Shown here: positions 49,801 through 59,412 of the stretch, in pieces
Layout of the letters: the number at the start of each line of letters is the position of its first letter
Numbering within the stretch: the stretch's first letter is position 1
Notes under the pieces: model-generated
Told to the model about the DNA's origin: nothing
Seen by the model: the letters and a program-made list of their open reading frames with translations, nothing else
Databases searched by the model: none
Source: Paracentrotus lividus
Taxonomy: Eukaryota > Echinodermata > Echinoidea > Camarodonta > Echinidae
Direction: 5' to 3'
Length of the DNA stretch: 64,000 nucleotides
Assembly (NCBI GenBank): GCA_940671915.1
Contig: CALNVZ010003426.1
Location: forward strand, 35,574,308-35,638,307
Program-made: the position numbers and the translations under genes

Positions 49801-51210
49801 GTTGATGTCCTGAATCCATCAAAGGTAATTAGATATGAAATGTAAAAGTACTAAGGTAAAAAAAACACAGCTCCACTTCTCCCTTCTTCTGACTTAAACA
49901 GAGCAAGGCGGAATAGGGAGGGTGACAGGAGGATGCCTTGATCAATTGTACCTCCTCCTTTGACCTTGACCTAAATGACAATGACACTTGTTAACAGGTG
50001 CCTTCTCCTTTCAAAATGACCTTTATATTCAGTCTCGAATGCAGACTCTTGTGGGATTGTGTATGAAGGGATGGCTGGGGGAATCTTCTGGATTTTAGCA
50101 CTACTTTTCATCAAATATAAAAAGTAGATGACGATAGCTTTCACCATAAATAAATTTTGATAACCAGAAAATAGATTATATCAAAGATCACATTCATAAT
50201 GCTAATAAAAGACAGGTGCCATTACAAATGAGAATTATTCAGGAGATCAAATTCAGTACCTTAAATCCTGTAAAGGTTACAATTTTTTAATAATTGTTTA
50301 AAGGACAAAGTTTATCTGTCAAGGAAGGAAGATAACACCTTCCTAGTCAAGATATGCATTTCATGAACAGTTTAATATGGGGTAGGAAGTTCTTATCCTA
50401 TTTTGATATATAAACAGTGCAAAAACATGTATTTAAACAGCCAAAAATACAACACAGTAGCAAGTTCACCTTTATGACATGTTAACAACGGCATTTATCA
50501 CCAATACTTAGGGGTGAAGACGTCGGACATATGCCGACCTCATGATTCGTCAGCTAAAATGGGCCACAGGAAATCAAAGCTGTCATCTGTAAAGGTATTG
50601 GATGACTTGTTTTCTGTTGTGGTCACTCATAGTTTGCTTTCCATCAACAACAACAAACAAGCATAATTTTTTATTACTTTTCAAACTCAGTGTTTTGCGA
50701 TTTAAAGAAAATTGTTTCTATATCTTTTTGAAAGGTTTCAGAACAACATTTCCATGGGAATGTGAAGAACAGCCCACAAGCTGCAAATGATACTTTAGGA
50801 GTTTTCTTCTGGAGTTTTCTTCTTTGGTTTTCTGCCCAAAGGCAGGTTCAAACACCAGAGCCTTTAGTTCTTAAAGGGTACGGATTGACATCTTTCGGGC
50901 AACACATTCCCTTTTGTCAGAATTTAGTTTAATTTTCAGGACAGAGCTAAGTCTGAGTTTATAATGGATTTCTTCAAGTGCCTAAAAGTTTATAAATGTG
51001 TACCATACACATAAGAATTTGTGAGACATTAGTTGGGGAAATAATTATACTTGTTTCTTTCTAGAGATCACCAAGTTACAAAATATTGTTTTGTGAAATA
51101 TTACAATTGACTATTTGAAATTCAAAATGCAGAACACTATACAGTACTGTCAGGGAGCAAATTTACAAAAAGGATGAAATCATTTTCATGACCATCACAC
51201 AGTGTATAGT

Positions 51211-51213
<3 letters not shown>
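49801..51213. other. No gene seen
   Basis: AT-rich sequence without a recognised coding region, RNA or transposon end. Confidence 0.4.

Positions 51214-51252
<39 letters not shown>
51214..51252. repeat. TA microsatellite
   Basis: A TA dinucleotide run next to the Penelope-like fragment. A second short TA run (51513-51526) lies on its other side. Confidence 0.95.
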
Positions 51253-51253
<1 letters not shown>

Positions 51254-51512
51254 GATGATGAGGTTTACGGTTCACCATGTGGTTAGTCCTAAAAAGGACT
51301 GTTTGAGAAAGAAGAGGAAATGAAGAGTTACAGAAAGTAAAAAATTGATAGGCGAGATAGAGAGTAGAGAGTAGAATTAGAGGTAATCTTTCGTGATTTA
51401 GTCCTGAAAAGGACTGTAAACCAGTTGAGAAGACGAGATGCGAGGAAGGCTTGAGTAGTAGTAGAGAGTGCTCGACGTTTCGGACAGGTTGACTGTCCGT
51501 CTTCAGTCTTCG
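51253..51512 (-). mobile_element. Penelope-like element terminal fragment
   Basis: On the minus strand, CTGAAGACGGACAG, a short loop, then CTGTCCGAAACGTC (51473-51506) form a stem flanked by CTGANGA and GAAAC, the layout of a hammerhead ribozyme core. Penelope-like elements are known to carry such motifs in their terminal repeats. Two AGTCCT-AAAA-AGGACT hairpins lie at about 51285-51300 and 51400-51415. No reverse transcriptase or GIY-YIG domain is present, so only a terminal piece survives. The complete ribozyme (stems I and III) could not be traced. Confidence 0.5.
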
Positions 51513-51526
51513 TATATATATATATA

Positions 51527-53148
51527 CACTGCCCTCCAAAAGTTTGGGTACACCTGATGTCAGCTCTGTTTTGGATCATTTTGAGGCATTTTATGTCCAG
51601 TATTTCAGTACAAATGATGTTTAAGTACAAAAAATACAGTATGCAAGCAATATACTTCACGATTACCACGCCAAGTCTCCTTGGAATTTAGGAATTACTC
51701 AAAAATATGTAAAAAGTGCAAAAACGTGATTTTGCACTGTTTTATTCAATAATTGAGAAAAGAAGATATCTCGGCTAATAATGGTCCGATCAATGTAAAA
51801 TTTTGTATGGATGTCGAGGCATATATAAAATATAACCCTGTACTGTTTGTTTGTATTTTGAGAAAACACTTTATTAATTATGCAAATTTATGCAAATTTT
51901 TAGAAATTTGTTAATATTTTGTTTGAAAACTTGCTATGAAGCCCAATTTTTGTTGGTTAAAGTTGTTGAGTATAATAGTCAACAACATTTTGATTAAAAA
52001 GTTTGACTTTCTCATGTATTCCTTTGTATTCTTTGTTTTATCACTTTCTATTGTCTTTGATTATTTTAATTTTATGTATCTATTAATGTTTTGGGCTCTT
52101 TTCTGTTTCTGAAATGTAAACAAAATATGATCTTACATTCTATTTAGGTCTGACATGCAATAATGCAAAGTTGTATCACCTAACAACAAAATTGGCAGTG
52201 TTCTTAGAACAATAGTTGCACTACGCTTTAAAGGAAAAAGTCACCAAAAGGCATATTTGGGGTTGGCAGCGGTTGCGCAGCAGTCATGGATGTTTTATAG
52301 TTGGTTAAATTGGCCGAGACCCCTCCCCAAGTCAAAACCGTCATACATCAGTCTTAATATAAAAAGTTATTAAGTAAGGAACCATTGTTTTGACGTGTAA
52401 TTAGGAAAGTTTTAGAATATCGAAAAATTCAAGTATTGCCCATTTGTGTTCTGAATGCACCATTCACCTGAATTGCTCTACAACACTCTTAATTGCATCT
52501 AAAAGGCTTTAAGCATCATCTTGGATATCTTCAAATCAATCAATGTACATTTCAGAGACATGAAAGAGCAGAAAACATTGCACAATACATAAAAATAAAA
52601 ACAATCGAAAACAATAGAAAGTAATAAAACAAAAGAATACAAAGGAATTTTGAGAAATTCTAACTTTTTAATAATAATTTTGTTGAGTATTATACTCAGC
52701 AACTTTTAACAAAAAATTGGGCTTCATAGCAATTTTTTAAACAAAGTACAGAAAAATTTCTAAAAATAGACCTTTAATTTGCATAAATTTGCATAATTAA
52801 TAAAGTGTTGTCTCAAAATAAAAACAAAGAGTACAGGGTTATATTTTACATGTGCCTCAACATCCATGCAAAATTTTACATTGATCGGACCATTATTAGC
52901 CGAGATATCTTCTTTTTTTCAATAATTGAATGAATTAGTGCAAAATCACGTTTTTGCACTTTTTGCATATTTTTGAGGAATTTCTAAATTCCAAGGAGAC
53001 TTGGCGTGGTAATCGTGAAGTATATTGGTTGCATAATGTATTTTTTGTACTTAAACATCATTTGGACTGAAATACTGGACATAAAATGCCTCAAAATGAT
53101 CCAAAACAGAGCTGACATCAGGTGTACCCAAACTTTTGGAGGGCAGTG
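51527..53148. mobile_element. Tc1/mariner-type foldback element with about 600-bp inverted repeats
   Basis: The termini CACTGCCCTCCAAAAGTTTG and its complement are flanked by TA, the usual Tc1/mariner target. Inverted similarity continues inward to about 52125 on the left and 52545 on the right, leaving a middle of roughly 420 bp with no transposase. The arms contain matching TTAATTATGCAAATTTATGC and GAAGATATCTCGGCTAATAA segments. The arms differ by scattered substitutions and indels, which suggests an old insertion. It sits inside a TA microsatellite. Confidence 0.85.
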
Positions 53149-53267
53149 TATATATATATATATTTTAATAATATAACTTCTTTTTACCAACTGCATGCTT
53201 TTTGTAACGTAACATATGACATAGACTTCGAACAAGTCTAGTCTTCGTATAAGTGTTCCACACTCAG

Positions 53268-53644
53268 ACATGCCAAGTTCCCAAAAAATATTCGCGTGAG
53301 ATCATTCACATCGTGTTTGAAAGCGGTGCGCACACGGCGCGCGTTACCACATATGCGCGCGCAGTAGTGATTTGTACACAAAAGAGGCGTGCGCGCACGC
53401 TACACACGTTTCACGTAGTAAGCTATCTTGCATATAACGATCCCCTGCATGAAAACATCGCACTCGCAATTGATGCGCGACAAAACTGCCGATATTTAGG
53501 GTTTTGAGACTACAAAATGGTTAAAAAATCTATAATAATGCTACTTTTTCTCATTTTGCGTGAGAAATGGGGTGTTCTGCGTGAGATCGTGAGACGGACC
53601 TGAAATGCGTGATTCTCAAGCAAGATGCGTGAGACTTGGCATGT
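53268..53644. mobile_element. Probable small element with ACATGCCAAGT ends
   Basis: ACATGCCAAGT (53268-53278) is repeated in inverted form at 53634-53644. The interior is rich in CG (GCGCGCGTTACC, GCGTGCGCGCACGC), and its right part repeats GCGTGAGA four to five times. The 84-codon frame at 53253-53507 has no recognisable domain. Confidence 0.5.
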
Positions 53645-53778
53645 ACGCACACTTCATTTCTGTTTTATGCCGTGCTCTTTGTTTTAAAGTGCATTTAGCA
53701 TAGTTTATTGTATATAATTCTAAATATGTTTCCACTTCCTGTAATACAGGAACCGGCTTAATGTAGTTTTGAGAGGAT

Positions 53779-53819
53779 GTGTGTGTGTGTGTTTGTGTGG
53801 GTGTATATGTGTGTGTGTA
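53779..53819. repeat. GT microsatellite
   Basis: An interrupted GT run followed by a G-rich stretch. Confidence 0.9.
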
Positions 53820-54072
53820 GGGGGTAGAAGTGCAATGTTATGTATGAGCAGCATGAACAACTTGCAGTACACTACTTTTTTTTAATCTCCTAAAGGTTTA
53901 ACTCTACTTCCTCCTCCATTCTATACATTACTATTAATCCAATCATTGAAAAGAGGCAAACTGGGCAACAAAGGGAATTAAAAATGACTGATACAATTTA
54001 CAGATTGTTGCTTGAATTCTGCCCTCCCAGCCACCCCCCCCATCCCCATTTCGCCCCTGGTGTCAGTCTTAA

Positions 54073-54849
54073 CCCTAACTAGGCCGGGGTATTTTGGGAG
54101 TTGATATGGCCGGGGGGGGGGGGGGGGGCCTCCCAGGCCCCCCCTCGAGATCTCGGCCGTCGACCGCGCGATCGCGCCAAAAATTGGCGTGCATGTCGCC
54201 TGTGACCTAATCTACACAATTGTATAGTTATTTTTCATGAAAATTGTTTTTTAATTAATTATGCTAATTTATGCATAATTAATGTTGGAAATCATACTTT
54301 TTGTTCTAACTTCCTAAATACAGCTCCAAATGTGCTCATTTTTGGTGTGAATATTCTTTATAGCCTTCCTATCAATTGTACTTGAAAAAAATTTCGGTAT
54401 CACAATTAATTTCTTATGTATTTTATTGTTTTTTAAATTTCTTATGTATTTCTTTGTTTTTTCGACCTTTTTATTTTCATTGTTTTTTTTATGAAATTTG
54501 TTGGGGACAGTTCAACAATCATAAAAAGCATATAATCAAGTAATTTGAATAAGTAAAAGCAAAAATAATCACTAATTTATGAATTTTAGCTGAAAACACA
54601 TTTTGTATTGACTTTGTACATGAAATCATGTTTTTGAGCAATTTTGGGTCTGACGCACATGTACAAAATTATGCGTAACTCGCAAACCGTGTACCCGGAC
54701 GTCGCAAATTTGGTCTTAAAAGATGCGGGAGACTTGGGGGAAAAAAGTCATGCCACATCGCGGCGAGAGCTTTTCGCGTTGCGAACATATTGCGCGAAAT
54801 GTCGAGGGGGGGCCTGGGAGGCCCCCCCCCCCCCCCGGCCTAGTTAGGG
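54073..54849. mobile_element. piggyBac-type MITE with G/C homopolymer caps
   Basis: TTAA target copies flank the element (54069-54072 and 54850-54853). The ends CCCTAACTAGGCCGG and CCGGCCTAGTTAGGG are perfect inverted repeats with the CCCT...AGGG tips expected of piggyBac-like elements. Just inside each end lies a long G or C run and a GGCCTGGGAGGCC-type palindrome. The interior is AT-rich with CG-rich patches (54160-54180 and 54665-54800). No transposase is seen; the short frames near 54644-54914 are not convincing. Confidence 0.85.
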
Positions 54850-54853
54850 TTAA

Positions 54854-56735
54854 GAGCTCCCATTATTCAATTCAAATGCTCATTCTGATCCTCTCATGGA
54901 ATAAAAAAGAATAGAAAAGCACAAAGTTAATTTTCATGTTGAAATCTGTAAATTTTATTTAAGTATAACCTTAAAAAAAAAAAACACTTTCTAGATGGTA
55001 CCAGTAATATTGGCAAAGCAGATTATAGCCAATTTTAATACCCATAATTTTTTACAATCAGGTGCCAACGATCCCGATAAATAGTAAATAACAACATTTA
55101 ATCATTATTTTGAATAGTTATTTTCGTATAAAGAGTAAACTATAGAAATTTCAGAAAATGCAATTGAGTTTGTGAGACTGGGAAAATATCTACCACTATT
55201 ATTAATTTATTTTACAATGTATAATAAAGAATGATCTGTAGAATTTTCATTAAAAAAAAAGTTTGTGAGACTAGTGAAATGCCTATTCATTACACTTTAT
55301 ACTATTTTATTTCTGGCTAACATTAATACCCACCTCTTCGTAAGGACATGATCTTTCGCCAATATCCATATTTGTATGTTCCCCCCTCCTTGAGTCATAC
55401 ATATCCATTGAAAAATAGGTCCACACTCGTTGAGATATATTCCAATGTATAAAATTCGAGAGAAATCATTGCATAGCATAGTAGTTTCCAGGGTTCAAAA
55501 CTTGCTGTTGCCCAAGTGAAATTGTTCTCATCTTAGCCTGTGGGCAACCTAAAAATTGCCTGATTGTTGCCCAGGTGGCAACAAAAGAAATTCCCCACTT
55601 TTATTGTTCATTACTTGTAGAGCAAAATATAAGCGTTTGCACAAGGGAAAGTGGCAGCTCACATCATGTTGGGCAACCTTAAAAAAAAACACCTCCGTTC
55701 GTTACCGCAGCAGAACAACCTATATGTTACTATGATACAAATACATGCTGTTTGTAGAGTTTAAAATTGGTAGATGCTAAAATGACAATGTCTTTGACCA
55801 TCTCATAACACGTTGAGCAACCTAAAAGTCCTTTATTGTCCAGGCTGCAACTAAAGAATTTATGTTGTTCTTTCTACAGAATTTTCGCATTTTGCTCTAA
55901 ATGACCATCAAAAGTTGAATTTGGCCACTTAAGCAATTGTCTAAATGTAGAAGTTCCCTGGCTGGCAACTGGAATACAGCAGTTATAAGTAAAAGAGCGA
56001 GCTGTAATTTGGGTTTGTGTACTTACGCATGCACGCAAGTTTCAAAAGCTTATAAAACTTGAACAGTTTAAAGTCTGAATGTTCTCGTCCCACAATACAG
56101 ATAAAACTGAGAGAAAAATTGGTAAAGTACCCAGGCAAAGAAGTTTTATTTTAACCCAATGAAGTCTGAATTCCATTCCTATAGGTATGAATACAGCAAA
56201 GAACAGGTTCTCGTCAGCAATGGGTTAACGCACATGTAAAGTGCTTTTCCATAAAGACAAGTTTCAATTGCTTAAGAATGATCCATGATTATGAGTGTTT
56301 TGGGTGCACTCTTTCAAATTGTCCCATAATTACAGAAAGTGACCGTTTCTGGTCCAATCACTTTCGATTAGCAATTCATGGATGGAAATAAACTGCTTTA
56401 TCTTATTCTTTAATAGAGGAAGTCCTTACATGTAAGTCCTTACAACAGAGTTTACTGTATATTTGTTGATAGCAATTTCCTTTGGATTTTATAGTGGACA
56501 TGTCCATTGTTAGAGCCTTTGTCGATATCACTGTATGGGTACTGTATTAAGATTTTGCATGATATAATGTGCAATTGATTTCTGGCTATTTTTTATGCAG
56601 GTCCCAATCAAACTTGTAAGCCTATTCGAAAACAATGCGAAGGAGATACAAAAGTCATCTTTACAGACAGGTGGCCTTTATTTACACACAATCCTTTAGG
56701 TCCTATGAGAATCAGTTCAAAGCGAAACAACCAAT
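54854..56735. other. No gene seen; GTTGCCCA motif cluster
   Basis: AT-rich sequence. Between 55500 and 55970 the motif GTTGCCCA or its complement recurs about seven times in both orientations. No frame supports a protein. Confidence 0.45.
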
Positions 56736-57172
56736 GCATAGCTGCCAACTGTTACGAAAAATTCGTAATTATTACGAATTTTTACCCTTTATACGAAAAT
56801 ACGAATGCACCTTTAAAAATTACGAATATGAGCGCCATTATACATGTATTATATTATGACCACTCACGCACGTGTTATATGCATGTTCTATGTAGTTCTA
56901 CTACGGCGCGCGCGTACGTACGTACGTGCACATGAAAGCAACACACGAAAACAGCGCATTCGTAGTGAAGGCGGAAGGCCATTCAAAGTACATGCACGTT
57001 GATCTTAGTGCATACACACAGCGAAAGACGAAAACAGCGCATTCGCGTGAACATGCATGTTGATGTTAGTGCACGTGTGTATTGTGTGTGATGCAGTTGT
57101 GATGTCGCTAGCGAACGTCGACCGTATTTTGTCTCCTCTTCTTCTCTAGTTTTGGACCATAAATGGTGGAAA

Positions 57173-57388
57173 ATGGAGCGTAAAAAGGGACAATGTTACA
57201 ACAGCAAATATGGAACAGAGTTTGACTTCATCACCAAATCGGGAAAAAGCAAACAACATGCATTTTGTACGATATGTCGAAGGGATATCTCCATCGCTCA
57301 TGGCGGCCGTAGTGACATTGTTTTGCATACCAAATCAAAACTAACATCGGGAATTTTGAATCTGAATCTTCATCCACACCCAAGATAA
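57173..57388 (+). pseudogene. N-terminal zinc-finger fragment of a hAT/BED-like transposase
   Basis: The frame opens at ATG 57173, just after a pyrimidine-rich AG that could be a splice acceptor (TTCTCTAG at 57142-57149). It encodes a basic start followed by YNSKYGTEFDFITKSGKSK, then FCTICRRDISIAHGGRSDIV. The CxxC with a downstream DFSIAHGG-like segment and a His is the N-terminal DNA-binding finger often seen in hAT-related or BED-like transposases. After LHTKSK the frame appears shifted: another frame continues with a serine-rich linker up to a stop near 57420. No catalytic RNase-H-like domain or dimerisation domain is present. It is probably a broken relic of the surrounding element's own gene; family assignment is by motif only. 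Confidence 0.6.
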
Positions 57389-57488
57389 CTTCATGGATGT
57401 CAACTTCGCAGGATTTAAATAGCAAATAGGATAGGATAAAATAGGATTTGAAAAGCATCAGCTACATAGACCTCTTAACAACTGTGGT

Positions 57489-57492
<4 letters not shown>

Positions 57493-57536
<44 letters not shown>
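57493..57536. repeat. Poly-T run (T44)
   Basis: Forty-four consecutive T inside the element 56736-57903. It could be a poly-A tail of a minus-strand retrocopy or a simple repeat. Confidence 0.95.
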
Positions 57537-57907
57537 CTTGAATAATAATCCAAATGTATTGATACTATGTAAGTGATATTGTGAATGCTCATATTTCATT
57601 CATCTTCAGATTCATGAAAAAAATTTTGGCAATAATTTTCTCAAACCTAAGCTTCACCCTAAAAACAACAGAAAAAAAAAGGTTTAAATGCTCCAAAATA
57701 GGGCTCAGATTGCACCAGAGAGCGTCTAGAACCCCAGAGCTTCCAGGGCCCTTAGGCGGGCCCTGGACCCCGGCCGCAAGGGACTTCGCGCTTCGCGCTC
57801 GTGATGTGCGCTTCGCGCACATGTTGATGTGCGCTACGCGCACATTTCTGTGTTTTTTATCTGATCATTACTAATTTGAAATTTCAAATGTTGGCAGCTA
57901 TGCCAAT

Positions 57908-59412
57908 GGAACAGTTCAAGACGTACATCGGGTTGAATGGATGGACGGTCTTTCTTTACAGGTCCAAATAAAAAAACAACTCGATTCTCCTGTCTTTGAT
58001 TCTCTGCAGGCCTAGCTAGCTACATTTTGTATAAGAACGTTGCACAAACCCTCAACAACCCAAGAATACATGTACCTCAAGATGTTCAGAAAGTTGGATG
58101 AATGGTTCCTCTTATCTCCAGAATATCCAAAAACACTACAAGAAGTAGAAGCTTGTCTCTACAAATGTAGGTCTACATAATACAAATCCATGTTCCATTC
58201 CAGATACATTCAATAAAGAGCAAATATGTTTAATTTACTCAATAGCCAGATTGTTTCGTATATCGCAAACCCAACACACGTATACAATCACAGGAACATC
58301 GAGGACACATTTGGCTACAGTCGATTTCCCACTTTATTCACAATTAGTTGTTTTGTAGAAATTATTTCCTTGTTGGCATTCTCGTGTAGCCCTGGTCCCT
58401 AAAAACAGGAACATAATCAACAAAAAGAAGTACAAGCTGGGTCTAGCGATGGTAACAACTTTACGCCTCAGTGAACACAAAGAGGAATGATAGAGACCAT
58501 GGCTACACCAAGGGAGGAAAAGTGAAACTGCAGAAATGGTCCCTTATGCCACAGGCATATGAGTCATCCAAGAGCGAAAAAGTGGACCAAACATTCAATG
58601 TGCATTGTCACACTTTTTATTATACAGTCATTGTAACACAAAAGTGTGTGGGCCTGAAAATAACTAAATAATGAGAGAGGCTATAGGTGTCTAGTTGACC
58701 AATGAAGGGGCGGGGGTTAGGACACCTCTAGCAACTCTCACGAAAAAACAAAAAAAATTGGTATCTTTTCAAGTTGTGTTCAGAAGCCACAAGCATCACT
58801 TTATTCCTGAAAAAATTCTGACAAGCAGGGGAAAATTCAGTCTTTTATTTTGTGGAGGGGGTAGATTTTAAAAGCATGTGGTGTTTATCTGCTCCCTGGA
58901 TCATCAATGATTAGTGGACATTTACATGATGACTCCCAAATAAATTCCTATTTATAAACATTGGAAATCATCTTTTCTCAAACTTAGCAAATTGGAGGAC
59001 CCCCATTACGAAAATTCTCGTTTAAACCAGGAAGCTATCATAGCACCCCGATTTCGACTTCCAAACCATTCTCACAACCGCTAGAACTCCTACCTTCCGA
59101 TATCAAGCAATCATTTTCCCAGGGATAGAATCGCCCTAAGTAACGCAAATTACAAGGCACACTCGAACCAGATAACCCCGACAGCCTTATACCCGACATA
59201 TAGCGGTACGATGGAGATGACCTGATACAGTGGTAGAGCGTGTCGCGCATGCGGAGAGAGAGGAGCAGGAGCAAGAAGTAAGAGTAGACAGACGAGAGTA
59301 TGGAGAAGAGTACGAGCAGAGTAGCAGGTAGCTTATAATAAAACAATGAAGTCCCTGAACTATTTATCCTGGTCACAATGCAGCCAGCAAGTTGTGTATA
59401 CGATAGATGTCT
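57908..59412. other. No supported gene
   Basis: AT-rich sequence. The 129-codon minus-strand frame at 59038-59427 has no recognisable domain and overlaps the start of the satellite array. Confidence 0.45.

Larger units (their letters stand above)
56736..57903 (+). mobile_element. DNA transposon relic with GCATAGCTGCCAAC ends
   Basis: The inverted ends GCATAGCTGCCAAC and GTTGGCAGCTATGC are flanked by a direct CAAT (56732-56735 and 57904-57907). The interior holds an exon-like frame with a zinc-finger motif (57173-57388), a T44 run (57493-57536) and CG-rich palindromes at 57780-57845. The 4-bp duplication does not by itself fix the superfamily. Confidence 0.7.

Noticed and set aside
51210-51669. 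Two overlapping minus-strand frames of 109 and 113 codons
   Set aside because: They run through TA microsatellite and across the border between two transposons, so they cannot be one gene.
59225-59260. tRNA-like A box (GTGGTAGAGCGTG)
   Set aside because: No matching B box or cloverleaf downstream within the expected distance.
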